From NCBI GenBank assembly GCA_043744275.1, contig JAYTUY010000173.1, positions 1-64,000 on the forward strand: a stretch of DNA of 64,000 nt. Direction: 5' to 3'. The position numbers were made by a program, and so were the translations under genes. The stretch is from JAAFJT01 sp043744275. GTDB taxonomy: Bacteria > Bacteroidota > Bacteroidia > Chitinophagales > Saprospiraceae. Shown one piece after another: positions 7,701 to 17,925 of this stretch; within the stretch, counting starts at the first letter, position 1; every line of letters begins with the position of its first letter. The notes beneath the pieces were generated by a model. The model was not told where the DNA came from, did no database searches, and saw only the letters and a list, made by a program, of their open reading frames with translations.

Positions 7701-10700
7701 TTATCTATGGATTTGGATATATCCAGTCACTCTTTGTTTTTTCTCATCATTGAAAACAATCACGATGAAGTATGTACCATCTGGCAAATATCTACCAACC
7801 CATGAACCATCCCAGCCATTATCGTTGGTATAGCCTTTGGTTTTGTAAACCTCTGTACCCCAACGGTTGTAGATATAGACTTCGTTGTTCGGATAATTTT
7901 CAATGCCTTTTATGACGAAACGATCGTTCATACCATCACCATTTGGAGAGAAACCATTGAATATTTTGATGCTATCGCCTGCCATGATGAAAATTCCGAC
8001 CGTTGTCGTATCGCATCCGAAGGCGTTGCATATCACATACGTGAATGTATCTCTACCAAAAGCATCCGTATTTGGAATGTATAGGGCTTTGTTATCACCT
8101 GCTATTGTCACAATACCTTTTTTAGGCTCTGAAACGATGACTGGTTTTTTCGCACCCCTCAGTGTATCGTTGCTTGTCACATCAATCATAACGGGTTCAT
8201 TTGATTTTGTTGAAGCCGTATCAGCATTGGCAATCGGTAATAATTTCGCAATCGAATCACATGTTACATTAATAATGACTTTCGCTGTAGAACAACCTGC
8301 GATATTGCATATTTGATACACCAACGTATCTTTTCCATTACAGAAAATAGAATCTGGCTGATAAACAATGCTGTTGGTGTTATTGAAAATCGCTGAACCA
8401 TGTTTTCCAAAAGTGATGATTCTGAAAGTATCTGCACCATTTAATGTATCATTTTGCAAGACTGGAATGATGACAGCGATATTGCGACCAGTGGTTGCAT
8501 TATCCGTAGCTGCAATTGGCAATAAATTGAATAACGAATCGCATGTGACTGTAATCACCACTAAAGCCGTATCGCAACCATATTGAGTACAAATCTGATA
8601 GGTCAATGTATCGTTACCACCGCAGAAATTTGGATTTGGGTTGTAAAATATATTGCCGAAAGCATCAAAACGTGCGCTGCCTTTACGAGGCGATTGAACG
8701 ATTTTAGCAGAATCTAAAGCTGCTCCATGCAATAAATCATTCGCCAAAACAACCATTGTCAATGAGCGACCTTGAAGCGTACTTCTCGCATCATCTACTG
8801 CATCAGGTGGTGTGTTGCTGACAATATCACAAGTCACATTGACGATGATTTGAGCCGTATCACAACCATTTGATGTACAAATTGAGTAGCTCAATGTATC
8901 GTTAGAGCCGCAGAATGTGCTATCAGGTTGGTATTTAATTTTCAAACCGTTAACACTTGCAACACCATGTCTGGGGGTTTTAATAATAGAAATACTATCT
9001 AAAACACCATTTAATTGGTCATTTGTCAAGGCATCAATATTGATTCCTGTATTTTTAAATGTCGTTGTATAATCATCCACCGCATCAGGACGATTCACTA
9101 CAAATGAACATGAAACGGTGATAATTAATTTAGCACTATCGCAACCATTATTATTACAAATTTCATAAGTCAAAGTATCCTTGCCGCAGAAATTAGTCGT
9201 TGGTCTGTAGATAATATTATTATTGGCATCCACCGAAGCCGTTCCATTAATAGGAGCAGTCAAAATACTGAGGGGTCTAATCAAAGTGCCGTTGATAGCA
9301 TCATTTGATAAAACACTCAATGTCGTGCTCACATTTTTATTGACCGTCGCTACATCATCAACAGCGTCTGGATTAGTACCAACGCATTGAATATCAATGA
9401 TGACTAAAGCCGTATCGCAACCATCTGCATTGCATATTTCATAAGTCAAAGTATCGCTTCCGCCGCAGAAATTAGCTTGAGGAATATAGACAATTTTGTT
9501 AGAGAAATTGACAATTGCAGTGCCTTTGCTTGGTTGTCTGATGATATTAGTGGTTCTTGTTAAAGTACCATTTTTAGTATCATTCGCTAAAACATCAATC
9601 ACTATTTGAGTATTTTTAGTCGTTGTCACCAAATCATTCACCGCATCAGGTTTCAAAATAATGATAGGGCAATTGACTGTAATAATTACCAATCCAGTAT
9701 CGCAACCGTTGGCATTGCATATTTCATAAGTGACTGTATCGGTGCCGCCGCAGAAACCTGCTTGAGGCGTGTAAACGATGTCATTGGCTGAAACAACTGC
9801 CGTTCCTTTGCTCGGATTGCCTAAAATACTGAGGGGTCTGATTAAACCGCCGTTGATGGTATCGTTGGTCAAAACGGCAATATTTACTGCTGTATTTTTC
9901 AAAGTTATTGCCAAATCATCCACTGCTACTGGGCGTTTACCATTGCCCGTAGGCACAGTATCGCAAGTAATATTGATGAAAATAGTTGCCGTTGCGCACA
10001 ATGAAAATTGATTACAAATACTATAAACAACGGTATCATTGCCACAATATCCTGCTTGCGGATAGTAAACCAATGAATCAATGCCAGCGAAGGCTAATGT
10101 GCCATGTTTTGAAGTGGAAACAATATTCAAAGAGATTAAAGTGCCTTTAATTGTATCGTTTTTAGTCGGTTGGAAAATAAATGGCGTGTTTCTACCTGTC
10201 GAAACATTATCATCTAAAGCAATCGGCTGGTTCGCATTATTATTACCGCCTGTACAATTGACCGTAATAAATGCCCAACCTGTATCGCATCCATTCGCAT
10301 TGCAAATCACATAACTCAAGCTGTCATTGCCACCACAGAAATCTAAGGCAGGCGTGTAGGTAATTTGATTACCGTTCACTATTGCTGTTCCATGCTTAGG
10401 ATTGTTCAAAATACTGAGGGGTTGGCTCAAAGCACCATTCACCGTATCGTTCGCAATCACCGCTATTTTAATGGATGTATTTTTTAAAGTTGACACAATA
10501 TCATCTACTGCGGTAGGGCGTTGACTATTGCCAATCGTATCTGTACAGATGATTGTGGCAATAATAGTCGCCGTATCGCATAGTCGACCTTGATTGCACA
10601 CGCTGTATGTAATCGTGTCTTTTCCACAGAAACCAGTAAATGGCGTGTATATTAATGAGTCAATACTGATAAAACCAATAGAACCATTAGAAGGCGACGT

Positions 10701-13700
10701 GATGATATTGACAGCGAATAATGAGCCGTTCAAAGTATCATTGATCGTTGGTTTAAACAGTTTAAATGAATTTTTATCAAGAGAAATAGCATCATCAATA
10801 GCAATAGGTGCTATGATTGGGCAATTAATAGTCACAACCACAGTCGCCGTAGCACAACCATCAGCGTTGCAAATTTTATAAGTCAATGTATCATTGCCTC
10901 CGCAGAAACCAGCTTGTGGCGTATAGACAATATTATTTGAACCATCCACTGAAGCCGTTCCTTTGTTCGGATTCAATAAAATACTGAGGGGGCTAATTAA
11001 AGCACCGTTTTTATTATCATTCAATAAAACATTAATGGTAATGGCTGTATTTTTCAAAGTTGAAATAGCATCATTATTGGCAATCGGCGGTACAAGGGCA
11101 GGGCAGTTAATAGTCACAACCACAGTCGCCGTAGCACAACCATCAGCGTTGCAAATTTTATAAGTCAATGTATCGTTGCCTCCGCAGAAACCAGCTTGCG
11201 GCGTATAGACAATATTATTTGAACCATCCACTGAAGCCGTTCCTTTGCTCGGATTCAATAAAATACTGAGGGGGCTAATCAAAGCACCATTTGTATTATC
11301 ATTCGCTAAAGCAGTAATCGTAATGGCTGTATTTTTCAAAGTTGAAATAGCATCATTATTGGCAATCGGCGGTACAAGGGCAGGGCAATTTATATTGATA
11401 TAAACCCAAGCTGTATCGCAACCATTGGCATTGCATATTTCATAGCTCAAAGAATCTTGACCACCACAGTAATTCGATTGCGGAGTAAAGACGATATAAT
11501 TGAAGCCATTGACATTCGCCGTGCCTTTAGTCGGGCTTTTAATAATCTGAATGCTTTGTTTTAAACTACCATTAATTGTATCATTTGATAAAGCATTAAT
11601 CGTAATACTCGCATTTTTCAAAGTAGAGACTGCATCATTGAGGGCAATTGGGAATAAACCAGCAGGGCAATTCACCGTAATCACCACTCTACCTGTATCG
11701 CAACCGCTTGAATTGCACAGTGAATAATAGACTGTATCGTTGCCACTGCAGAAATTTGAGGCAGGCAAATAAACAATATTGTTTGAACCATCAACCGATA
11801 CCGTAGCACCGCCTGTATAATTGATGATATTAATTGGTCCAACTAAAGCACCATTTGTTGTATCATTTGATAAAACACTCGCCGTAACGCTTGTATTTTT
11901 CAAGGTAGAAACTGCATCATCTACTGCAATCGGATAGACAATTGGCGGACAATTAATAGTAATGAAAACCCAACCCGTATCGCAACCCGTGGCAGTGCAT
12001 ATTTTATAGCCGACAGTATCTTTACCGCCGCAGAAATTCGTTGCAGGAATATAAATAATATTGTTTGAACCATCCACACTCACCATCGCACTGCCTGTAT
12101 AAGCCACAATACTGAGGGGGTTAATTAAAACACCATTTAGAGTATCATTCAATAAAGCATCGATGAGAATGCCATTATTTTTAGTTGTCGTGACCGCATC
12201 ATCTACTGCGATTGGATATAAAAGAGGTGCAGGGCAATTCACCGTTACAACGACTGTCGCCGTATCGCAACCAGCGGCATTGCATATTTCATACGTCATG
12301 GTATCATTACCGCCGCAGAAATTTAATGCTGGCGTATAGACAATTTTATTCGTAAAATTGACATTCGCTATACCATTTGAAGGTGCTCGAACAATATTAG
12401 TTGTTCTCGTTAAAACACCATTCGGAATATCATTGAGTGGAACATTAATGACCACCAATGTATTTTTAGTTGTTGTCGCTACATCATTAATAGCATCAGG
12501 TTTTAAAGCTGGAGGACAATTAACAGTAACAAACACCCAACCTGTATCGCAACCATTCGCATTGCATATTTCATAACCAAACAACTCATTGCCACCACAG
12601 AAACTTGGTTCAGGCTTATAAATGATATTGTTTGAACCATCCACTGTAATCATTCCAAGTCCTGAATAGCCTACAATACTGAGGGGTTTGATGAGTACAC
12701 CGTTGGTTGTATCATTCGCTAAAGCAGCGATTGTAACACTTGTATTTTTTAAAGTAGAAACAACATCATTCACTGCAACAGGATATAAAATAACGGGCGG
12801 ACAATTGATTGTAATGTAAACCCAACCTGTATCACAACCATTGACATTGCATATTTCATAACTCAAAGTATCAATACCGCCGCAGAAATTTGGAGTAGGC
12901 GTATAATCAATGGTATTAAATCCATTCACTAATGCCGAACCTTTTGTTGCATTTTGAATAATACGAACACTTTGCGATAAGCCGCCATTGGTGGTATCAT
13001 TCGCTAAAATATCAATATTAATCGCTACATTTTTTAAAGTAGAAATAGTATCCGTTAAGGCAATTGGATATAGTAAAACGGGCGGGCAATTGACAGTCAC
13101 GACAACTGTTGCCGTATCACAGCCGTTTGCATTGCATATTTCATATTTCAAAGTATCGTTTCCACCGCAGAAATCTAAAGCTGGCGTATAAACGATATTG
13201 TTTGAACCATCAACACTCACCGTAGCACCACCTGAATAGTTGATAATACTGAGGGGTTTGATTAAAACACCATTCGTCGTATCATTTGCTAACGCTGTGA
13301 TGGTGATGCCTACATTTTTATCAGTCAAAACTGCATTATCTAAAGCCACAGGTGCAGAACCTGCCACAGGGCAATTGACGGTAATATAAATGAAAGCCGA
13401 ATCGCATTTAAAATCAGTGCGACAAATGCGGTATTCAATAGTATCATTGCCGCAATAATCCACCAAAGGCGTATAAACCAAAGAATCAGCACCTACAAAA
13501 CCCACTGAACCATGTTTTGGAGCAGTCGCAGTGCCCAATGAGAGCAAAGTGCCGTTGATGGTATCGTTGACCAAAGGGGTAATATATAGGTTTGTATTTT
13601 TATTGGCTATCACATTATCATTCACTGCCACAGGGTCACCTAAGACAGTAGGGCAATTGATTCTAATGAAAATCCAAGCCGTATCGCAACCATCGGCATT

Positions 13701-16079
13701 GCATATTTCATATCTTAAAGAATCGTTTCCACCACAAAAATCTAAAGTTGGAGAAAAAGTAATGACATTCGACCCATCAACATTCGCCGTTCCGTTGGTC
13801 GGATTGGTCAAAATACTGAGGGGTTGCGTTAATGCACCATGCGTTGTATCATTGGCTAAAGCAGTGATGGTAACGTCCGTATTTTTAGTTGTAGAAGCCA
13901 CATCATCCAAGGCAACTGGCGGTTGAGGGCAATTAATAGTAATAAAAACCCAACCTGTATCGCAGCCATCCGCATTACATATTTCATAACTCAAAGAATC
14001 ATTGCCGCCGCAGAAATCGACTGTCGGAATATAAGCGATGATATTAGAGCCATCCACAGTCGCCAAACCATTAACTGGATTGGTTAAAATACTGAGGGGT
14101 TTAATTAAAGCACCATTTAAAGTATCATTGACAAAAGTATTAATCGTAATGCCTACATTTTTCTTAGTTGTAGCAAAATCGCTCACTGCCACAGGCAAAA
14201 GAATGGTATCGCAAAAGACATTCACATTCAGCGTATCAGTACAACCAGTTAAAGTTTTAGTAAAAATAACCGTATGCAAACCGCCCGTAAATGCCATTTT
14301 AATGCCATTATTAGCAATATTTGTAGCCACATTAGATGTGCCAACTGCACCATTGGAAAGCTTAGTCACTTTTATTTGACCATAAGTTTTAGCTGTAGTA
14401 CCGCCCGTAATGGTATAATTAGTAGTATTTATTGCCCAATTGCCCGTCGGGTCATTGAGGTTCATCACAGCCACCAATTGTGGGAGCGAATCGAAAGACG
14501 CAATCGTGACATCAGAGCCATTTAATTTCCAATAATCCAAGCGGTATTTACCACTCAGACCCATAAAAGGCAATGTATAATAGGCGTAAGAAAATGTCGT
14601 ATCTTTTGAACAACTGTTGAAAGAGCCGCTATAAGCTGCGCCATTATCAGCAATTGTATATGAGTTATTAAAATTATTGATGTCATTTACACCTGTCAAA
14701 CAATACAAACCCTGTGAGCCACAAGCGACAGAAAGGGGAACAAGCGTATCCACAGCCACCAAATGGCATGATGGATCATCAGGTAAAATATTAACCACCA
14801 AAAGGAAAAATCGGCAATTAGCATTCGCGCCATCGCAATGCCAACCAGCCATTGTATCTCTACCTGAAAAGCCAGGTTGACGCGTTAAAGTCACGCATGA
14901 ATCACCAATAACTGTAGCAGAAACGCCATTTGTAGAAGATAATGTCCATGTATTTTTCAAAACTCTATCGCTGCCCAAGTAAGCTGCGAAGCAAGTATCT
15001 TTCGTATTGCCCGTCATCGTGAACGGTGCGAGCACGATAGTATCTGTAGCAGGCGCACCTGTACATAAAGCATTTAATACAACTGTAATCCGTTGTGTAT
15101 CAATCGTTTGATTGCCGCAAGCATCTTCAGCCGCCCATATGCGCGTAATAATTTTACCGCAAGGGTCTGTCGTTTCGTAGTCTCTATAAGTAACCGTTGA
15201 GCCTGTACCAGAGCAATTATCATTGTTCTGAATTGAAGGCGGAACAGTTGGTACAACTTCACCCAGCTTGAGGTTAATCGTCGTATCATTCGGCGCGGTC
15301 AAAGTCGGCGGAATAGTGTCTATTGTTTTGAGATAAAGCCGCACTTGCGTTTGGTGATTGCAAAGGTTTTGAGCCGTCCAAGTACAAACAAAAAATTGAA
15401 CAAAGCCATCTTGCTTGCAATTACCGTTGCGCACCAATACCCTTTCAAACACCACAGGCAAATCAGCACCACCTGAGTTATTCACTCCGCGTGCCCAAGT
15501 GCCATTCATAACCGGTATATTATCGCAACCAACGGTCAAAGTATCGCCATCTAAAAGCGTAGCAATCAAAGGATTTGTATAATAAATAACAGGACAAACG
15601 GAATCAATGACACCTGCATCCACCGCTCCAATGTTCGTAATGCCATCTATACTGAGGGGGTCTGTATAGCCTGCAGCATTAGGATCGCTATCCACACCAT
15701 CATCGCCGCCTATATTTTGAGGAGAGAAAATCAGATTAACAGAAGTGCCTGGAAACGCATATTTGACGCGATAAATACCAGCATCCACGCCCGTGAAAGC
15801 GTATAAGCCTGCCCCATCGGTCGTCGTCGTTTGCGTTATGGTATCCCCCAACAGAGTTCGCCCTGTGAGGAGAACATCCATATTTGGGAAGCCATTTTCA
15901 CCTACTTCTTTTAAGCCATTATAGTTGCAATCGAAATAAGCAACGCCTTGAATGCTACTGGCAGCAGAAAATTGAGTGGCTCTAAAAGCAAAAATGTTGA
16001 GGATACTAACTAATCCGATAATTGCCGTAAGCAGTCCGGCTTTGATAAGTCTATCTGATTTTCTCATAGTTAAAAGCAA
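7701..16079 (-). CDS. Giant secreted protein: SdrD-B-like head, 22 Ig-like repeats, gliding-motility C-terminal domain
   Basis: 2792 residues, probably exported through the Sec system and then T9SS to the cell surface. An N-terminal hydrophobic segment (about 13-33) is followed by an SdrD-B-like domain (SIQGVAYFDCNYNGLKEVGENGF) and a region with IPPTLTAPNDTTI, resembling HYR-type modules. From about residue 630 to 2700 I count 22 repeats of about 94 aa. Each begins like AVDDAVSTLKN, has NDT-NG in the middle, and ends FCGGNDTLTYEICNADGCDT plus an NCP linker, as in the Big_9/cadherin-like Ig family. The paired cysteines are nearly invariant. The last 90 residues (NGFSPNGDGMNDRF, YNRWGTEVY, GWDG, LPDGTYFIV) are the gliding-motility-associated domain recognised by T9SS. 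Ten exact signal-motif copies encode Pro-Leu-Ser-Ile in the repeats or head. Likely adhesin or matrix protein; ligand unknown. Confidence 0.9.
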   Translation of the reverse strand: MLLTMRKSDRLIKAGLLTAIIGLVSILNIFAFRATQFSAASSIQGVAYFDCNYNGLKEVGENGFPNMDVLLTGRTLLGDTITQTTTTDGAGLYAFTGVDAGIYRVKYAFPGTSVNLIFSPQNIGGDDGVDSDPNAAGYTDPLSIDGITNIGAVDAGVIDSVCPVIYYTNPLIATLLDGDTLTVGCDNIPVMNGTWARGVNNSGGADLPVVFERVLVRNGNCKQDGFVQFFVCTWTAQNLCNHQTQVRLYLKTIDTIPPTLTAPNDTTINLKLGEVVPTVPPSIQNNDNCSGTGSTVTYRDYETTDPCGKIITRIWAAEDACGNQTIDTQRITVVLNALCTGAPATDTIVLAPFTMTGNTKDTCFAAYLGSDRVLKNTWTLSSTNGVSATVIGDSCVTLTRQPGFSGRDTMAGWHCDGANANCRFFLLVVNILPDDPSCHLVAVDTLVPLSVACGSQGLYCLTGVNDINNFNNSYTIADNGAAYSGSFNSCSKDTTFSYAYYTLPFMGLSGKYRLDYWKLNGSDVTIASFDSLPQLVAVMNLNDPTGNWAINTTNYTITGGTTAKTYGQIKVTKLSNGAVGTSNVATNIANNGIKMAFTGGLHTVIFTKTLTGCTDTLNVNVFCDTILLPVAVSDFATTKKNVGITINTFVNDTLNGALIKPLSILTNPVNGLATVDGSNIIAYIPTVDFCGGNDSLSYEICNADGCDTGWVFITINCPQPPVALDDVASTTKNTDVTITALANDTTHGALTQPLSILTNPTNGTANVDGSNVITFSPTLDFCGGNDSLRYEICNADGCDTAWIFIRINCPTVLGDPVAVNDNVIANKNTNLYITPLVNDTINGTLLSLGTATAPKHGSVGFVGADSLVYTPLVDYCGNDTIEYRICRTDFKCDSAFIYITVNCPVAGSAPVALDNAVLTDKNVGITITALANDTTNGVLIKPLSIINYSGGATVSVDGSNNIVYTPALDFCGGNDTLKYEICNANGCDTATVVVTVNCPPVLLYPIALTDTISTLKNVAINIDILANDTTNGGLSQSVRIIQNATKGSALVNGFNTIDYTPTPNFCGGIDTLSYEICNVNGCDTGWVYITINCPPVILYPVAVNDVVSTLKNTSVTIAALANDTTNGVLIKPLSIVGYSGLGMITVDGSNNIIYKPEPSFCGGNELFGYEICNANGCDTGWVFVTVNCPPALKPDAINDVATTTKNTLVVINVPLNDIPNGVLTRTTNIVRAPSNGIANVNFTNKIVYTPALNFCGGNDTMTYEICNAAGCDTATVVVTVNCPAPLLYPIAVDDAVTTTKNNGILIDALLNDTLNGVLINPLSIVAYTGSAMVSVDGSNNIIYIPATNFCGGKDTVGYKICTATGCDTGWVFITINCPPIVYPIAVDDAVSTLKNTSVTASVLSNDTTNGALVGPINIINYTGGATVSVDGSNNIVYLPASNFCSGNDTVYYSLCNSSGCDTGRVVITVNCPAGLFPIALNDAVSTLKNASITINALSNDTINGSLKQSIQIIKSPTKGTANVNGFNYIVFTPQSNYCGGQDSLSYEICNANGCDTAWVYININCPALVPPIANNDAISTLKNTAITITALANDNTNGALISPLSILLNPSKGTASVDGSNNIVYTPQAGFCGGNDTLTYKICNADGCATATVVVTINCPALVPPIANNDAISTLKNTAITINVLLNDNKNGALISPLSILLNPNKGTASVDGSNNIVYTPQAGFCGGNDTLTYKICNADGCATATVVVTINCPIIAPIAIDDAISLDKNSFKLFKPTINDTLNGSLFAVNIITSPSNGSIGFISIDSLIYTPFTGFCGKDTITYSVCNQGRLCDTATIIATIICTDTIGNSQRPTAVDDIVSTLKNTSIKIAVIANDTVNGALSQPLSILNNPKHGTAIVNGNQITYTPALDFCGGNDSLSYVICNANGCDTGWAFITVNCTGGNNNANQPIALDDNVSTGRNTPFIFQPTKNDTIKGTLISLNIVSTSKHGTLAFAGIDSLVYYPQAGYCGNDTVVYSICNQFSLCATATIFINITCDTVPTGNGKRPVAVDDLAITLKNTAVNIAVLTNDTINGGLIRPLSILGNPSKGTAVVSANDIVYTPQAGFCGGTDTVTYEICNANGCDTGLVIITVNCPIIILKPDAVNDLVTTTKNTQIVIDVLANDTKNGTLTRTTNIIRQPSKGTAIVNFSNKIVYIPQANFCGGSDTLTYEICNADGCDTALVIIDIQCVGTNPDAVDDVATVNKNVSTTLSVLSNDAINGTLIRPLSILTAPINGTASVDANNNIIYRPTTNFCGKDTLTYEICNNNGCDSAKLIITVSCSFVVNRPDAVDDYTTTFKNTGINIDALTNDQLNGVLDSISIIKTPRHGVASVNGLKIKYQPDSTFCGSNDTLSYSICTSNGCDTAQIIVNVTCDIVSNTPPDAVDDARSTLQGRSLTMVVLANDLLHGAALDSAKIVQSPRKGSARFDAFGNIFYNPNPNFCGGNDTLTYQICTQYGCDTALVVITVTCDSLFNLLPIAATDNATTGRNIAVIIPVLQNDTLNGADTFRIITFGKHGSAIFNNTNSIVYQPDSIFCNGKDTLVYQICNIAGCSTAKVIINVTCDSIAKLLPIANADTASTKSNEPVMIDVTSNDTLRGAKKPVIVSEPKKGIVTIAGDNKALYIPNTDAFGRDTFTYVICNAFGCDTTTVGIFIMAGDSIKIFNGFSPNGDGMNDRFVIKGIENYPNNEVYIYNRWGTEVYKTKGYTNDNGWDGSWVGRYLPDGTYFIVIVFNDEKKQRVTGYIQIHR

Positions 16080-16354
16080 ATTTTCCTTGTATTAAACGAC
16101 AAGTTTTTGAATAATAAAGTGTCTTTTTTGAAATCTAAAAAATGAGTGAAGGTGCCTTGATTGACATAGCCCACACTGAATAAAAAAATTGCCAGAGTAA
16201 AAGTGAATATATAGTCAGTTTTTAAAATGCCTATTTAAAGTGAGTTAAAATGGGCGTTGCAAAAAGATTGCCAATATTATATGTTAAATAACTATGTGTA
16301 GCGTTTCGCATTGAAAATCAACAGCTTTACGCATAATTATTTAAATATTTATAA

Positions 16355-16393
16355 AAAAAAATGCATTTATCGTACAGACAAATGCATTTTTTT
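16355..16393. terminator. Hairpin with A and T tracts
   Basis: A-run plus ATGCATTT (to 16368) pairs with AAATGCAT plus a T-run (16380-16393) around an 11-nt loop. It has the form of a bidirectional terminator. There is no obvious gene directly before it in either direction, so it may be the remnant of a lost gene. The rest of 16080-16500 shows only AT-rich DNA, which should include the promoter of the giant gene. Confidence 0.6.
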
Positions 16394-16510
16394 ATTATTT
16401 AAATGAAAAATATATATTTTAAAATTTCTGAAAAAAACTTCTTTAAAACAGGGATTAAATTTTTAAATTGAGCAATGTGGCGGGCGATTATGGAGCAAAT
16501 AACAAGACTA

Positions 16511-16676
16511 AAACTTGATGTTGCAATTTGCAACATCAAGTTTAACCCAACTTTGAGGTCACAATTTGTGACTTCAAAGTTTCGATTGAGTATAACAAGA
16601 CTCAAACTTGAGGTCACAATTTGTGACCTCAAGTTTGACTCAAAACTTGAGGACGCAAATTGCGTCCTCAAGTTTT
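16511..16676. repeat. Array of four covarying 33-35 bp palindromes upstream of the ORF6N gene
   Basis: Palindromes lie at 16511-16543, 16549-16581, 16604-16636 and 16642-16676. Each has arms of 16-17 nt around one central A or T. Outer bases (AACTT-GA) and CAA next to the centre are conserved, while the intervening bases differ between copies with compensating changes on the other arm: GATGTTGCAA/TTGCAACATC, GAGGTCACAA/TTGTGACCTC, GAGGACGCAA/TTGCGTCCTC. Copy 2 has a single G.T-type mismatch. The same core occurs inside the next gene at 16965-16991. Confidence 0.9.
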
Positions 16677-16767
16677 AGAATATTTTTTTTAAATAAAACA
16701 GCTTAGACTAATGGTTTCCAACGTTTTATTTATTTTACAGCCTTTTTTTAATTAAAATTTCAACATT

Positions 16768-17322
16768 ATGAGTCAACTTATCCCTACAGAAGAGGTTCTT
16801 ATATCTCGGATTTATACACTTCGCCATCAGAAAGTTATGTTTGATTTCGATTTAGCTGAAATGTATGGCGTCGAAACAAAGGTATTGAAGCAAGCTGTAA
16901 AACGTAATATGGAACGTTTCCCAGTAGATTTCATGTTTGAACTCACCCAAGAAGAGTTTAAAACTTTGAGGTCACAAATTGTGACCTCAAAAACTAATGA
17001 AACCAGAGGTGGCTCACGTTATCCTCCTTTTGCCTTTACAGAACATGGTGCTGTCATGCTCGCCAGCATCTTGAACAGTGAAACGGCTGTAAAAGCCAGC
17101 ATATTCGTCGTCCGCACTTTTATAAAATTGCGACAACTCATCAGTGGCTATCATGAACTAACGGAAAGAATGGATGGTATAGAAGAAAAATACGATAGCC
17201 AATTTGAGCAAGTCATACACGCTTTAGAAGGGCTTGCTGAAAAGAAAAAAGAGCCTCGTAAATTCATTGGTTTTAAAGAAGACAAAATAGAATATGGCAA
17301 AAAAAGCATCAAAACCGACTGA
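16768..17322 (+). CDS. ORF6N (KilA-N-like) DNA-binding domain protein
   Basis: 184 residues. The N-terminal ORF6N domain is clear: ISRIYTLRHQKVMFDFDLAEMYGVETKVLKQAVKRN, then RFPVDFMFELTQEEF, then RYPPFAFTEHGAVMLASILNSETAVKASIFVVRTF. A charged helical tail follows, probably a coiled coil (about 130-170). The family is common on phages and in Bacteroidota accessory regions and is thought to bind DNA. The peptide LRSQIVTS, conserved in the family, is encoded here by a perfect palindrome (16965-16991) whose core matches the upstream array. Autoregulation through these palindromes is plausible but inferred. The 3' end overlaps the next gene by 29 bp, suggesting translational coupling. Confidence 0.85.
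   Translation: MSQLIPTEEVLISRIYTLRHQKVMFDFDLAEMYGVETKVLKQAVKRNMERFPVDFMFELTQEEFKTLRSQIVTSKTNETRGGSRYPPFAFTEHGAVMLASILNSETAVKASIFVVRTFIKLRQLISGYHELTERMDGIEEKYDSQFEQVIHALEGLAEKKKEPRKFIGFKEDKIEYGKKSIKTD
16965..16991. repeat. Intragenic palindrome matching the upstream array
   Basis: TTTGAGGTCACAA, central A, TTGTGACCTCAAA: 13-nt arms, perfect. The core AGGTCACAA-N-TTGTGACCT is identical to upstream copy 3 except for the central base. It encodes Leu-Arg-Ser-Gln-Ile-Val-Thr-Ser of the ORF6N domain. Confidence 0.9.
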
Positions 17323-17875
17323 CCCTCGATTAGAGGTTCTGAAAATGTTGACAGTTGATCAGAAAGATAAATTATTGCTCAAACTTTTCAGAAAAGACCC
17401 CATGCTCGTCGAAAAACTCACCTTCGAGTTTTTTGAAGATAAAAGTGATTTGGAAAGACGCAGGGATGACCTCAGAAATGCCATCCTTCAATACATAGCC
17501 CCTCAGTATATTCCTTGGGATACGCCCGGCGAAGTAATGATGGCAATGCGCAGCCTCAACGGACGCATCACTGAGCACGTCAAAATCACGAAAGATAAAT
17601 ATGGCGAAGTGGAATTGACCATTTTGCTCCTCAACACTGCTTTCGAGCAATTTTGGAAAATGCTCCACGAAAAGGCTTCAAGAGCCGATACATTTGCAGA
17701 ATATTGCATCAAACGCACCCTTTTTATCATCAAATGCTTAGATAAACTGCATGAAGATAACTATTTGGACTTCAAAACCGATTTGAATCAGTTGTTCAAA
17801 ACACTCCATTCTTATGTCAAAACGCGGCATGATGCTAAGAGCAATAATATACCTGAGACGTTTGATTTTGAATAA
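17294..17875 (+). CDS. Hypothetical helical protein, coupled to ORF6N
   Basis: 193 residues, not recognised. It is Lys-rich at the start, has no signal peptide or membrane segment, and is predicted mostly helical. Its opening (PRLEVLKMLTVDQKDKLLLKLFRKDPML) is loosely like the opening of the DUF6155-type protein at 28564, suggesting a distant relationship that I cannot confirm. It overlaps the ORF6N gene by 29 bp and is probably co-translated. One signal-motif copy (17499) encodes Pro-Gln-Tyr. It may act with the ORF6N protein, or simply be an accessory passenger. Confidence 0.75.
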   Translation: MAKKASKPTDPRLEVLKMLTVDQKDKLLLKLFRKDPMLVEKLTFEFFEDKSDLERRRDDLRNAILQYIAPQYIPWDTPGEVMMAMRSLNGRITEHVKITKDKYGEVELTILLLNTAFEQFWKMLHEKASRADTFAEYCIKRTLFIIKCLDKLHEDNYLDFKTDLNQLFKTLHSYVKTRHDAKSNNIPETFDFE

Positions 17876-17925
17876 AAAAGGGCTGTTTCAATTGAGTTAA
17901 AACAATTAACTTTGTAAAAAAATAA

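Noticed and set aside
7701..16079. PLSI in the giant protein as an independent peptide repeat or ten independent motif gains
   Set aside because: These copies sit at the same position of tandem repeats and may have multiplied by duplication, so they are weak independent evidence. The same motif outside this gene still gives 40 copies.
16399..16671. Reading frame of 90 residues on the minus strand through the palindromes
   Set aside because: It translates the palindromes in repeat (TSSFSLVI) and is best explained by their symmetry.
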